In this document: positions 47,340 through 56,291 of the stretch, piece after piece | Position numbering within the stretch: the first letter of the stretch is position 1 | Layout of the letters: the number at the start of each line of letters is the position of its first letter | From: JBBSHE01 sp038253325 | GTDB taxonomy: Bacteria; Actinomycetota; Actinomycetes; Propionibacteriales; Nocardioidaceae | Length of the DNA stretch: 61,835 nucleotides | Reading direction: 5' to 3' | Assembly (NCBI GenBank): GCA_038253325.1 | Contig: JBBSHE010000017.1 | Span: 1 to 61,835, forward strand | Program-made: the position numbers and the translations under genes | Notes under the pieces: model-generated | The model's input: only the letters and a program-made list of their open reading frames with translations | Database searches by the model: none | Told to the model about the DNA's origin: nothing

Positions 47340-47981
47340 TCAGGACAGATCCCGGAACCCGGCCACGATGCGCTGGGTGGCGCTCACACCCACGACGGCC
47401 GCCCACACCATGGCGATGACCCCGGCGTGAGCGGGGATGACGAGCCACAACGAGTGCACGGCGATGGTCTCGGTCCCCTCCGCGAGCCCTCCGAGGAAGC
47501 TGAGCGAGCGCCCATCCTCGCGTTGCCGTCCGGTGCGTTCGGCGATGGAGGAGAACGCCAAGAACGCGGCTCCGTTGAGGTAGTAGGCCAGCAGGACCAA
47601 CAAGAACGGCAGCCATTCGGCGTCGTGCTGAGATGTGGCACCGATCGCCACCCCGACGACGGTCGCGCCGTACACGGCGAAGTCGGCCGTGATGTCCAGG
47701 AAGCCGCCCGCCTCGGAGCCGTGTGAAGTCTGGGTGTCGCCGAGCGCGGCGGCGCGGCGCCGGCGAGCAAGGGGGCCGTCGAGGCCGTCCATCGCGCGAG
47801 AGAACAGCCACAGCCCGAGCGCCCACCACCACAGTTGCCCGGCAGCGGCTCCGGCGCTGGCCAGCCCGGTGGCCAGGCCGAGCAGGGTCAGTCGATTGGG
47901 GCTCACGAACGGCCGGTCGAGGAGCCGGGCCAGCTCGGACAAGGGCCGATCCAGGACCCGGCGGGCCGGTGCGTCAAGCAT
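47340..47981 (-). CDS. CDP-alcohol phosphatidyltransferase-like protein (YnjF-type)
   Basis: A 213-residue membrane enzyme. The D-G-A-R-G-D-D pattern is present as DGLDGPLARRRR ... GGFLDITADF near residues 65-95, with a longer spacer than usual. ATG 47981 overlaps the TVP38-type gene stop by 8 bases, so the two are coupled. It converges on the flavin reductase gene. In E. coli a member of this family (ynjF) sits by the ynjBCD transporter, as here. Confidence 0.82.
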   Translation of the reverse strand: MLDAPARRVLDRPLSELARLLDRPFVSPNRLTLLGLATGLASAGAAAGQLWWWALGLWLFSRAMDGLDGPLARRRRAAALGDTQTSHGSEAGGFLDITADFAVYGATVVGVAIGATSQHDAEWLPFLLVLLAYYLNGAAFLAFSSIAERTGRQREDGRSLSFLGGLAEGTETIAVHSLWLVIPAHAGVIAMVWAAVVGVSATQRIVAGFRDLS

Positions 47982-48639
47982 GGGTTCGGTCCGCAGCGGT
48001 GTGGTCCCCGCGGCGAGGGTCCAGTCGTCGCGCCCACCAGGACCCGCCGACGACGAGCACAAGCAACGCGGAGCCAGCGGCCGCCAGACCCCAGGGGTCG
48101 GTGCCGTAGGCCCCCAGCGCGGCGTACGCGAGGCTGCCGGGCACCATCCCGACCGCGCTGCCCAGCACATATTGGCGGAATCTGACTCCCGAGAGCCCGG
48201 AGGCGTAGTTGATGGCGATGAAGGGCACGAGCGGGACCAGACGAACGATGAGGACCGCGGAGAGACCGTGGTCAGCCAGTAGCGCGTCCACGCGCGCCAG
48301 GCGGCCGCGGATGAGACGGTCGACGGCCTCACGCCCGAGCAGCCTCCCGGCACCGAAGGAGACGATGGCCCCGACCAGCGCGGCGGCCAGGGAGAGCCCT
48401 GCTCCGGCCCAGAGGCCGAAGAGCGCCCCGCCCGCGGCGGTGAGCAGTGCCTTGGGGCAAGGGATCAGGGCCAGACTCGCGTAGAGGGCGAAGAACAGGA
48501 TGGGTCCCCACGGGCCTGCTGCGTCGATACGTGACCTCATCGCTGCGATGTCGGGGGTGCCGAGGATGAGGGCAAGGCCGACCGCACCGAGCACAATCAG
48601 AGCGAGCGCGCCCGCCTTGACGAGGGCGGCTCTATTCAT
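47974..48639 (-). CDS. TVP38/TMEM64-family membrane protein (YdjX/YdjZ-type)
   Basis: A 221-residue integral membrane protein with the VTT/SNARE-associated core: PCPKALLTAAGGALFGLWAG, FGAGRLLGREAV and VPFIAINYASGLSGVRFRQY. Relatives in the DedA superfamily move lipids across membranes. E. coli ydjX and ydjZ belong here. Divergent from the ABC transporter genes across 101 bases. Confidence 0.87.
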   Translation of the reverse strand: MNRAALVKAGALALIVLGAVGLALILGTPDIAAMRSRIDAAGPWGPILFFALYASLALIPCPKALLTAAGGALFGLWAGAGLSLAAALVGAIVSFGAGRLLGREAVDRLIRGRLARVDALLADHGLSAVLIVRLVPLVPFIAINYASGLSGVRFRQYVLGSAVGMVPGSLAYAALGAYGTDPWGLAAAGSALLVLVVGGSWWARRLDPRRGDHTAADRTHA

Positions 48640-48740
48640 GGGTGATCCCGACGTCTCGGTGCAATGGACTTCCTACGTCGGGAAGTCCCCGAGCATCTCG
48701 AAGTGTTCCCGATGTGACATGTTCCCTGCCCGGAGGTCCG

Positions 48741-49982
48741 ATGCATCCGCGCCTTGCCCGACTGCTCCTCCCAGCTGCGCTGCTCGGACTGGCCGCCTCC
48801 GCCTGCGCCGCCCCGGGGGCGCCGGCGGGCTCCACGACCGAGAACCGCTCCTGGTCGCAGATCACCGGCCAGGCGAAAGGGCAGACGGTCGACCTGTGGA
48901 TGTACGGCGGCGACCAGCAGGGCAACGCCTACGTCGACGACGTACTGACACCCGCCGCGGCCAAGCTCGGGGTGACCTTGAGACGCGTCCCAGTGGCGGA
49001 CACCAAGGACGCCATGACCCGCATCCTGGCCGAGCGGCAGGCCGGCAGCCAGGATGGCACTGTGGACCTGGTGTGGGTCAACGGCGACAACTTCGCGACC
49101 GGCAAGCAGGCCGACGCCTGGCTCTGCGGCTGGTCCTCCCAGCTGCCGAACATCAAGTTTGTAGCGCCCGACGACGTCCTCGTCACCCAGGACTTCGGGG
49201 CCCGCGTGGACGGCTGCGAGGCGCCCTGGCACAAGGCACAGTTCACGCTGGTCTACAACTCCGCGCGAGTCGCTACGCCACCGACGTCGATGTCGGGTGT
49301 CCTCCAGTGGGCGAAGGACCATCCCGGACGGTTCACCTACCCTGCCCCGCCGGACTTCACCGGTTCGGTCTTCGTCCGCGAGGTGCTCTACAGCACCTCG
49401 GGCGGCTACGCGAAGATCCCCTCGAAGTTCGACCAAGGCGCGTACGACAAGCTGACCCCCAAGCTCTGGGATGCTCTCAAGCACGTGGCGCCCTCGTTGT
49501 GGCGCCAAGGGCGGACCTATCCCCGCGACTCGGTGGCCCTGGACCGGCTCTACGCGGATGGGGAGGTCGACATGACCATGACCTACGGACCGGCAACGCT
49601 CACCAAGCTCGTTGCCGATGGCACCTTCTCGGCGACCACACGTGTCCTCCCTCTTGACGAGGGAACCATCGGAAACGCCAGCTTCCTCGCCATTCCGTCC
49701 TCGGCCGGGGACCCCGAGGGCGCGATGGTGGTGGCTAACCTGGCTCTGTCGCCCGCCCAGCAAGCGCTCAAGGCAGACCCGGGCACGTGGGGCCAGTTCA
49801 CGGTGCTCGACACCCACCTGCTGAGCCACTCCGATCGGGCACGGTTCGACAATCTTCCGGCTTCGAGGGTCGTGCCGCCCTACGACGTCCTCTCACGCAA
49901 CGCCAACCCCGAGCTCGCCTCGTCCTGGGTGCATCCGCTCGACGAAGGCTGGCGCAGGGCCGTGCTCGGCTCCGGATCGTGA
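48741..49982 (+). CDS. ABC transporter substrate-binding lipoprotein (YnjB-like)
   Basis: A 413-residue protein. GGAGG 5 bases upstream fixes ATG 48741; the signal HPRLARLLLPAALLGLAAS ends in the lipobox ASAC. The body is a class II binding fold (TVDLWMYGGDQQGNAYVDD, then DLVWVNGDNFATG, and TLVYNSARVATPP) and it ends with WVHPLDEGWRR as in E. coli YnjB. The ligand of YnjB proteins is unknown; iron, thiamine or phosphonate-like anions are possible. It heads a run of at least five coupled genes. Confidence 0.85.
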   Translation: MHPRLARLLLPAALLGLAASACAAPGAPAGSTTENRSWSQITGQAKGQTVDLWMYGGDQQGNAYVDDVLTPAAAKLGVTLRRVPVADTKDAMTRILAERQAGSQDGTVDLVWVNGDNFATGKQADAWLCGWSSQLPNIKFVAPDDVLVTQDFGARVDGCEAPWHKAQFTLVYNSARVATPPTSMSGVLQWAKDHPGRFTYPAPPDFTGSVFVREVLYSTSGGYAKIPSKFDQGAYDKLTPKLWDALKHVAPSLWRQGRTYPRDSVALDRLYADGEVDMTMTYGPATLTKLVADGTFSATTRVLPLDEGTIGNASFLAIPSSAGDPEGAMVVANLALSPAQQALKADPGTWGQFTVLDTHLLSHSDRARFDNLPASRVVPPYDVLSRNANPELASSWVHPLDEGWRRAVLGSGS

Positions 49983-50860
49983 GCGCACTCCTCACCAGCC
50001 GTTCGAGGCGTGACGTCGGCGGCGCGGCGTCGGGTGGCGGCGCTCGACTCGTGGCACCAGCGATGCTCCTCATCCTGGCGGTCACTGGCACAGCGCTCGC
50101 TGCTGTCGTTGCCACGAGCCTCGGACTGCTGCCCCTCGTCGGGCAACCGCGTCTGAGCATTGCCGGCTTCACATCCCTGTCTGGTGACCTGCGCGCCGCA
50201 ACGCAAGAGTCCCTGCTCACTGCCGCCGCCGCGACCGTGCTTGCGGCGGTCATCGGGCTCACCATCGCCACACTCGTCGGGCGCGCAGGTCGCGGCGTGC
50301 GGCTCGTCATCGGTCTGGCTGCTGCGGTGGTGACGGTTCCGCACCTGGTTGGCGCGGCCGCGACCGGGCTGCTGCTCTCCGATGTCGGTCTCGCTCAGCG
50401 CTGGTCGGGAGTCTCAGCAGCCTCGTGGCCCGAGCTGGTGGGCGGACGCTGGCCCTGGGCAACCGTGCTGGAGCTGGCCTGGAAGGAGTCCGCCTTCGTT
50501 GCCCTGGTTGTCACCGTTTCTGTCGGGCGACAGTACGCAGACTTGCGTGAGGTTTCTGCAGTGCTCGGTGCACCTCCCCGAGCGCAATGGCGACGCGTCC
50601 TGCTACCACTTTCCGCGCCCGCCCTCGCGTCGTCCTCGCTCATCGTCTTCGTCTACTCCCTCGGCACCTACGAGGTCGCCCGACTGCTCGGGCGCGCCTA
50701 CCCCGAGCCCCTCCCGGTGATGGCCTACCGGCTCTTCACCGACATCGACGTGGCGGCGCGGCCTCAGGCCGCGGCGACCGCCGTGGTCGCCACAGGGCTG
50801 GCCCTCCTCGTGGCCGTCATCGGCCTTCCGCTCGTACGGCGGCTCGGAGCCGACCGATGA
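49979..50860 (+). CDS. ABC transporter permease, first half (YnjC-like)
   Basis: A 293-residue permease with six segments and the cytoplasmic EAA-type loop LREVSAVLGAPPRAQWRRVLLP, the ATPase contact. E. coli YnjC is one 511-residue protein with two such halves; here they are two genes. GTG 49979 overlaps the substrate-binding gene stop by 4 bases. Confidence 0.86.
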   Translation: MSALLTSRSRRDVGGAASGGGARLVAPAMLLILAVTGTALAAVVATSLGLLPLVGQPRLSIAGFTSLSGDLRAATQESLLTAAAATVLAAVIGLTIATLVGRAGRGVRLVIGLAAAVVTVPHLVGAAATGLLLSDVGLAQRWSGVSAASWPELVGGRWPWATVLELAWKESAFVALVVTVSVGRQYADLREVSAVLGAPPRAQWRRVLLPLSAPALASSSLIVFVYSLGTYEVARLLGRAYPEPLPVMAYRLFTDIDVAARPQAAATAVVATGLALLVAVIGLPLVRRLGADR

Positions 50861-51675
50861 GCAGCCAAACACCCGTGCGCAGGCGTGCGGAGCATCATCC
50901 GCACAACACCGTGATCCCGGCCGTGCTGGTGCTCTGGTTGGTCATCCCCCTGACGCCGTTGTTGCTGTGGGCAGGTGCCTCACGCTGGTCGGGCACTGCT
51001 CGGCTGCCGCAGATTTTCGGTCTTCGGGGGTGGCAGGAGGCGCTGGACTCGGGCGTAATCGCGGCGTTGCTCCGGTCCGCTCTCCTGGGAGTGGCGGTAG
51101 CGCTGATCGCGACGCCTCTCGGTGTGATGGCGGGACGGGCGTTGGGGTGGCGGCTGGTGCGCAGACCAGCACTTCCGTCGGTCGTGCTGCTCGGGCCGGT
51201 CGTTCTGGCACCGTTCGCGGTCGCGATGGGTCTTGATGTCGTCATCCTGCGTCTGGGAGTTCCGGGGGAACTGACTGTGGTCCTTGTCCTGAGTGTGTTC
51301 GCGCTGCCCTACACAACTTTCACCATGCGGGCCACCTATCTCGGCCTGGACCCGGCACTGGAGGAGCAGGCCCGGGTTCTCGGTGCCAGTTCGCGGCAGG
51401 CTCGACGTTGCGTCACGCTCCCGGCCGCCGCCACCGGCCTGGTGACCGCAACGGGACTCGCTTTCCTGGTCGGGTGGAGCGACTACGCGGTCACCCTGCT
51501 CATCGGCGGCGGTCAGATCGTCACCGCGCCGATGCTGATCGGCTCCGCGGCCGCCGGATCCGGCAACGACGCCCTCACCTCGATCCTGGCTATCTCCGCC
51601 AGCCTGCCACCACTGGTGGCGCTTGCGGTCTTCACCTACGCGGCCTCGCGCCGCAGGACGGCTGCGCACACATGA
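50857..51675 (+). CDS. ABC transporter permease, second half (YnjC-like)
   Basis: A 272-residue permease with six segments and the EAA loop DPALEEQARVLGASSRQARR near residue 168. Start and stop overlap neighbours by 4 bases each. Together with the preceding gene it forms the membrane pair of a binding-protein-dependent importer. Confidence 0.86.
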   Translation: MSSQTPVRRRAEHHPHNTVIPAVLVLWLVIPLTPLLLWAGASRWSGTARLPQIFGLRGWQEALDSGVIAALLRSALLGVAVALIATPLGVMAGRALGWRLVRRPALPSVVLLGPVVLAPFAVAMGLDVVILRLGVPGELTVVLVLSVFALPYTTFTMRATYLGLDPALEEQARVLGASSRQARRCVTLPAAATGLVTATGLAFLVGWSDYAVTLLIGGGQIVTAPMLIGSAAAGSGNDALTSILAISASLPPLVALAVFTYAASRRRTAAHT

Positions 51676-52829
51676 CCGCGGCCTTGCACCTGTCGTCGAT
51701 CACTCACCGCCACCCGGGTGCTGATCACCCGACACTTGCCGACGTCGACCTCGAGGTCCAAGACGGTGAGATGGTCGCCGTTCTAGGGCCTTCCGGGTCC
51801 GGCAAGACCACCCTGCTCAGGGTTGCGGCCGGCTTGGAGCAGCCGGAGGCGGGTGACGTACTGCTCGACGGGACCAGCGTCCTCTCGGTGCCACCGGAAC
51901 GGCGCGACCTCACCGTCATGTTCCAGAAGCCGCACCTCTTCCCCCATCTGAGCGTGCTGGACAACGTGGCCTTCGCGGACCGACTACGCGGCCGGAGCCG
52001 CCCGGAGAGCCGGGCTGCAGCGCAGCGGTATCTCGACCTGGTCCACCTGGGCGACCTCGGTCGTCGCAGGCCACGGCAGCTCTCCGGCGGCCAGGAACAA
52101 CGGGTGGCCCTGGCCCGGGCCCTTGCCGCCAACCGCCGGGTCATGCTTCTCGACGAACCGTTCAGCGCCCTCGACACCAGCCTGCGGACCTCGATGCACC
52201 AGTTGCTGGGAGAGGTTCGAGCCGCCCTCGACCCCACCATCGTGATCGTGACGCACGACCTCGACGAGGCCGGGCTGGCCGACCGGGTGGCCGTGCTGGT
52301 TGAGGGACGTATCGAGCAGTTCGACACCACCCAGGCGCTCTACTCGGAGCCGAAGACGCTGGCGGTCGCCCGGCTCGTGGGAGGCTTCAACGAGCTGCCC
52401 GGAAGGGTCGAGTCGGGGGCGCATCACTCGAGCCTGGGTTCCTTCACCCTCCCCGGAGATGTCGAGGTGGAGGGATCTGCGATCCTCCTGGTTCGTAAGG
52501 AGCGACTTGGCATCACCCAGGTCGACGCGAGGTCGACCGCCACCGGGCGCGTCGTGCAGGTACGGCAGTCCGGCCCGCATCAGGACGTGGTTGTCGAGCT
52601 CGATCTTCCGCCGACCCGAGCAATGCTCAGAGTGGCCGTAGAGGCCCGGCTGGGTACCAGCCTCCGTCCGGGGGACCGGACCGGCGTGGTCGTTCCATCA
52701 CCCGATGGTGTGTGGGCTGTGCGTGACCCAGGAGCGGACGAATCGTGCGGCGCGGATGACGCGCTCGTCATGCCGGCCGTCTCCGACAACGCGACCAAGA
52801 ATCGTGTCGAGATCCGGAGTACCCCTTGA
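51672..52829 (+). CDS. ABC transporter ATPase (YnjD-like)
   Basis: A 385-residue importer ATPase. Walker A GPSGSGKTT near residue 39, Q-loop FQKPHLFPHL, signature LSGGQEQRVALARAL near 137, Walker B VMLLDEPFSALD and switch His in VIVTHDLDEAG. A C-terminal TOBE-like regulatory domain (residues 240-360) is present; E. coli YnjD lacks it (217 residues). Its stop overlaps the radical SAM gene. Confidence 0.88.
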   Translation: MTAALHLSSITHRHPGADHPTLADVDLEVQDGEMVAVLGPSGSGKTTLLRVAAGLEQPEAGDVLLDGTSVLSVPPERRDLTVMFQKPHLFPHLSVLDNVAFADRLRGRSRPESRAAAQRYLDLVHLGDLGRRRPRQLSGGQEQRVALARALAANRRVMLLDEPFSALDTSLRTSMHQLLGEVRAALDPTIVIVTHDLDEAGLADRVAVLVEGRIEQFDTTQALYSEPKTLAVARLVGGFNELPGRVESGAHHSSLGSFTLPGDVEVEGSAILLVRKERLGITQVDARSTATGRVVQVRQSGPHQDVVVELDLPPTRAMLRVAVEARLGTSLRPGDRTGVVVPSPDGVWAVRDPGADESCGADDALVMPAVSDNATKNRVEIRSTP

Positions 52830-54316
52830 GGTTGTCGTCCCTGTGGACGAGGCTGGAGCGGGCTACCCGGCCCGTGCATCCGGTCACCGAACGGGTGCTC
52901 GCGGAACGGTGGGTGGCACTGCCTCCCGGGGTCAGGACGGAGCAGCAGGTCCTCGGGCGTCATGCGGTGGGGTGTGAGGGCACGCACGGCGTCTTCCCGA
53001 AGTGTGACCTGACCTGCTCACCTTGCTATCACTCCAAGGACGCCAACAAGGTCCGTGTCGACGGTGCGCACACCATCGCGCAAGTGGAGGACCAGATGCG
53101 CCTCCTCGAACAGTCGCGCGGCCCGCGAGCGCACGCCCAGCTGATCGGCGGCGAGGTGTCACTCCTCGACCCCGAGGACCATGCCGCTGCGCTGGCGGTA
53201 ATGCGCAGATACGGTCGTGAGCCGATGTCGATGAGCCATGGCGACTTCGACAGCGCCTACCTCCGCGCTCTCGCGCTGGACGAGAACGGAAGACCCCGCT
53301 TCCGTCGGCTCTCGTTCGCAGCCCACTTCGACTCATTGATGCGGGGTCGCACCGGGATTCCCCGGCCCAGGACCGAGATCGAGCTGAACCCGTTCCGGGC
53401 ACGGTTCGTGGAGATGTTCCGCGAGCTGCGTCGCGACCACGGCGTGCGTTCCTACCTCGCGCACAACATGACGATCACGCCCGCGAACCTCGACCAGGTC
53501 GAGCACGTGGTGGCAGACGTGAGCGCCATGGGGTTCCACATGCTGTCCTTCCAGCCGGCCGCCCACGTGGGTGACGAAAGACGCTGGACGGGAGGTGACT
53601 ACCGCACGGTCGGCATCGACGACGTCTGGGACCGGCTCGAGGCCGGCCTCGGCCAGCGCATCGCCTGGCAGGCGTTGCAGTTCGGCGATCCCCGCTGCAA
53701 CCGAACCGCTTTCGGCATCCGCGTCGACGGCCGCTGGGTGCCGATGTTCGACCCCGACAGTAAGGCCGACCTGATCGCGAGAGACCGTGCCCTCGCTCAC
53801 TTCGGTGGCGTGAACTTCGGCGGCACCCCGGCGCTCGTGCTGGCCGTGAAGGTGCTGCGTGTGCTCGCTCGGCACCCCGGTGACGTGCAGATCGCGGCGG
53901 CCTGGGCCCGCCGCTTGGTCGAGCGGTCGGGCGGAGGGCGTCACCTCAGGTCGGCCTGGCGTCTTGGGGGAGTCGCGCCGATGACCTACGTGGTGCACAA
54001 CTTCATGGACGCTGCAGACGTCGCTCCTGCGTGGCGGCTGATGCAAGCCGGCCGGGTCGCGACCGACCCGGCCATCCGAGCAACCCAGGAGCGCTTGTCG
54101 GCGTGCACCTACGCGATGGCGCACCCCGAGACCGGCAAGCTCGTACCGGCATGCGTTCAACATTCGGTCCTCGACCCGCACGAGAACCAGCGGCTGCGTC
54201 GACTCCTCCCGCTCACGGTGGTCGAATCGCGATCGCGGGACACCTCGAAGACGTCGCCGCAGCCCGACCGCCTGTCGCCAGCGGGGAGCACCCCTGCCGG
54301 TGCTGCTTCGACCTGA
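52826..54316 (+). CDS. Radical SAM protein of unknown function
   Basis: A 496-residue protein with the 4Fe-4S motif C60-x3-C64-x2-C67 in FPKCDLTCSPCYHS. The GGEVSLLDPED block and the ELNPFRARFVEM, MLSFQPAAHVGDERR segments fit a TIM-barrel radical SAM core. A C-terminal region with two further cysteines (SACTYAM, VPACVQHS) could hold a second cluster. It starts with TTG inside the ATPase stop (TTGA), so it is co-translated with the transporter; it may change the imported compound or a lipid. It is the most distinctive enzyme of the cluster. Confidence 0.85.
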   Translation: MRLSSLWTRLERATRPVHPVTERVLAERWVALPPGVRTEQQVLGRHAVGCEGTHGVFPKCDLTCSPCYHSKDANKVRVDGAHTIAQVEDQMRLLEQSRGPRAHAQLIGGEVSLLDPEDHAAALAVMRRYGREPMSMSHGDFDSAYLRALALDENGRPRFRRLSFAAHFDSLMRGRTGIPRPRTEIELNPFRARFVEMFRELRRDHGVRSYLAHNMTITPANLDQVEHVVADVSAMGFHMLSFQPAAHVGDERRWTGGDYRTVGIDDVWDRLEAGLGQRIAWQALQFGDPRCNRTAFGIRVDGRWVPMFDPDSKADLIARDRALAHFGGVNFGGTPALVLAVKVLRVLARHPGDVQIAAAWARRLVERSGGGRHLRSAWRLGGVAPMTYVVHNFMDAADVAPAWRLMQAGRVATDPAIRATQERLSACTYAMAHPETGKLVPACVQHSVLDPHENQRLRRLLPLTVVESRSRDTSKTSPQPDRLSPAGSTPAGAAST

Positions 54317-54332
54317 GACTACGGTGACGAGC

Positions 54333-55064
54333 ATGTCGAGCGAACACGTGGACCAATCCCTCCCCAGTGTCGACCACCCCGCCAGTCCGGACGGGCCCCG
54401 ACGCCCCGGCCTGCTGATCTTCGACGTCAACGAGACACTCTCGGACATGTCTCCCATGGCGAAACGGTTCGAGGACGTCGGCGCCCCTGCCCACCTGTCG
54501 ACCACCTGGTTCGCGGGGTTGCTGCGCGACGGCTTCGCGCTCACCGCTGTCGACGCCAGCGATTCGTTCGCCCACATTGCAGCCGAGTCGTTGCGGGTCG
54601 GCCTCCACGGCCTGCCACGGAACCGCGGAACTGCCGAGGCGGTCTCCTACATCATGGACGGGTTCGCCGGACTTCCCGTCCATGGCGACGTGCCTGACGG
54701 CATCGGCGCACTCAGTGGTCTCGGGATCCGGCTGGTGACCCTCAGCAACGGGTCGGCCTCCGTCGCCGAGGCACTGTTCGACCGCGCCGGCATCCGCGAG
54801 CACTTCGAGCGGCTGCTGACGGTGGAGGACGCCGGCCGCTGGAAGCCAGCTCCCGAGGCCTATGCGTATGCATTGCAGCAGTGTGGGCTCGACCCGCAGG
54901 ACGCGATGCTGGTGGCGGTCCACCCCTGGGACATTGACGGCGCCTCTCGTGCAGGACTCGCCACGGCGTGGGTGAACCGGACTGGTGGGCCCTATCCGGA
55001 GTACTTCAGGGCCCCTGACCTCCGGGCCCCGTCCCTGGCCGACCTCGCCGACCAGCTGCGCTGA
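54333..55064 (+). CDS. HAD-family hydrolase (haloacid dehalogenase type II)
   Basis: A 243-residue HAD hydrolase: motif I FDVNETLSD, motif II TLSNGSASV, motif III Lys in GRWKPAPEAYAYA and motif IV HPWDIDGASRAG. HPWDxxGA is the mark of the L-2-haloacid dehalogenase group, but its nucleophile motif (FDVNETL) is as in relatives with phosphatase activity too. It follows the radical SAM gene after 16 bases. ATG 54333 chosen; the GTG at 54300 overlaps the upstream gene. Confidence 0.84.
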   Translation: MSSEHVDQSLPSVDHPASPDGPRRPGLLIFDVNETLSDMSPMAKRFEDVGAPAHLSTTWFAGLLRDGFALTAVDASDSFAHIAAESLRVGLHGLPRNRGTAEAVSYIMDGFAGLPVHGDVPDGIGALSGLGIRLVTLSNGSASVAEALFDRAGIREHFERLLTVEDAGRWKPAPEAYAYALQQCGLDPQDAMLVAVHPWDIDGASRAGLATAWVNRTGGPYPEYFRAPDLRAPSLADLADQLR

Positions 55065-55588
55065 GCGGAGGACACAGCACCGGCAGTGCCGAAGCGTCGA
55101 GGAGTCTGCCCTGCCTGTGGAACAGTCGGCGCCTGACCGGCGTTCCTGCCCAACAACTCGCCATCTTCCGGGCCACCAACGGTCGGATCGCCGACCCGCG
55201 AGACCTCAGCTCGCTTCAGCCAGCCCTCACGGTGGACGCGTTGCTCGGCTACAGCCTCGAGGGCGCACCGCACGGCGTGGCCGACGACCTGATCGGGTGG
55301 ATGTCGAACATAACGGCCCCGGTGGTGGCACTCGACGTTCCCTCAGGGATCGATGCCTCGACCGGCCACACCCCAGGGAGCCACATTCGCGCGACCACCA
55401 CGGTGACCCTCGCACTTCCCAAGACCGGCCTCCACGTGGACGCGGTCGGCGAGCTCTGGGTGGCCGACATCGGCATCCCGCGGGGCGTCTTCGAACGCGC
55501 CGGGGCCGAGTGCCCACCAGCAGGACTCTTTTCACAGGGATACACCGTGCGTGTGACACGCACCGGGAAGGATGCACCTCACGAGTGA
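55065..55588 (+). pseudogene. NAD(P)H-hydrate epimerase (YjeF N-domain) fragment
   Basis: One frame from about 55085 to TGA 55588 reads LTGVPAQQLAIFRATNG, then TVDALLGYSLEGAPHGVADD, then VVALDVPSGIDASTGHTPGS and LALPKTGLHVDAVGELW. These are the middle and C-terminal blocks of the NAD(P)HX epimerase domain, normally about 230 residues. The N-terminal third with the NNGGDG motif and any start are missing, so the gene was truncated, perhaps when the HAD gene was joined. Confidence 0.75.
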
Positions 55589-55618
55589 GTGCGTGACTCG
55601 AGCGTGGAAACCCGACGG

Positions 55619-56160
55619 TCAGAGCGTCGGAGCGGCCGGAAGGTCGAGATCGGTCTTCACGAAGTGGTTGAAGTAGTTGGTGAGCAGGTTCAGGGTGACG
55701 TGCGCGGACAGCTCGGTGAGCTGCTCGTCGCTCCACCCCGCGTCGAGGGCAGCCTGCCAGGAGGCGTCCTCGACGGAACCGATGTTGGTGGTGTACTGGC
55801 GGGCGAGGGTGAGCAGGGCATCGAGCTTGGCATCGAACTCCGCGTCGCCTCGTCGGATGGCGATCATCTCGTCGTTGGTGAGGCCCGCGGCCTTACCGCC
55901 TCCGGTGTGGGCTGCCTGGCAGTAGTTGCACTCGTCCGCGTTGCCCACGGCCAGTGCGATCGCCTCTCGGGTGCGTGCATCGAAGGAGCCGTAGTCGGCG
56001 ATGACCTGCTGGATGGCGATGTAGCTCTGGAGCACTACCGGCGAGTGGGCCATTCCGCCGTGGATGTTGATGACCTTGCCGAACTTCGCCTCGAGCGCCT
56101 TCAGCTCGTCGCGGCTCTGCTCGGGGCACTCTGAGTGGTGTGGACGGGAATCCGGGCCGT
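55619..56160 (-). pseudogene. Carboxymuconolactone decarboxylase-family (AhpD/YnjA-like) protein, damaged start
   Basis: The body is an AhpD-like peroxidase-fold protein with the redox CxxC in ADECNYCQAAHTGGGKAAG and blocks FDARTREAIALAVGN and DEQLTELSAHV. Relatives reduce peroxides through the CxxC-H site. The natural N-terminus would read ARIPVHTTQSAPEQSRDEL, but it begins with ACG at 56160 where ATG belongs (GAGGAG lies upstream) and one C is missing near 56125, shifting the frame. Unless these are errors the gene is not translated fully. E. coli ynjA is of the same family. Confidence 0.75.
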
Positions 56161-56234
56161 GGGTGGCTCTCCTCTGGTTTGTGGATGCGGTGCTGACGTA
56201 CGTAGAAGCAATTGATGTCCCGCCTACGTCCCGG

Positions 56235-56254
56235 AGTGTCACTTCGACGACACT
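56235..56254. promoter_or_regulatory. Crp-type palindrome in divergent promoter
   Basis: AGTGTC-ACTTCGAC-GACACT: 6-base arms, matching the actinobacterial Crp pattern GTGnnAnnnnnnTnnCAC except one base. It lies between the AhpD-like gene and the Crp/Fnr gene. A twin (GTGTC-N8-GACAC) lies at 56997-57014. Confidence 0.6.
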
Positions 56255-56291
56255 GTTGACCATCCCCTTCGAAGAAACGTGCAGGAGAACC

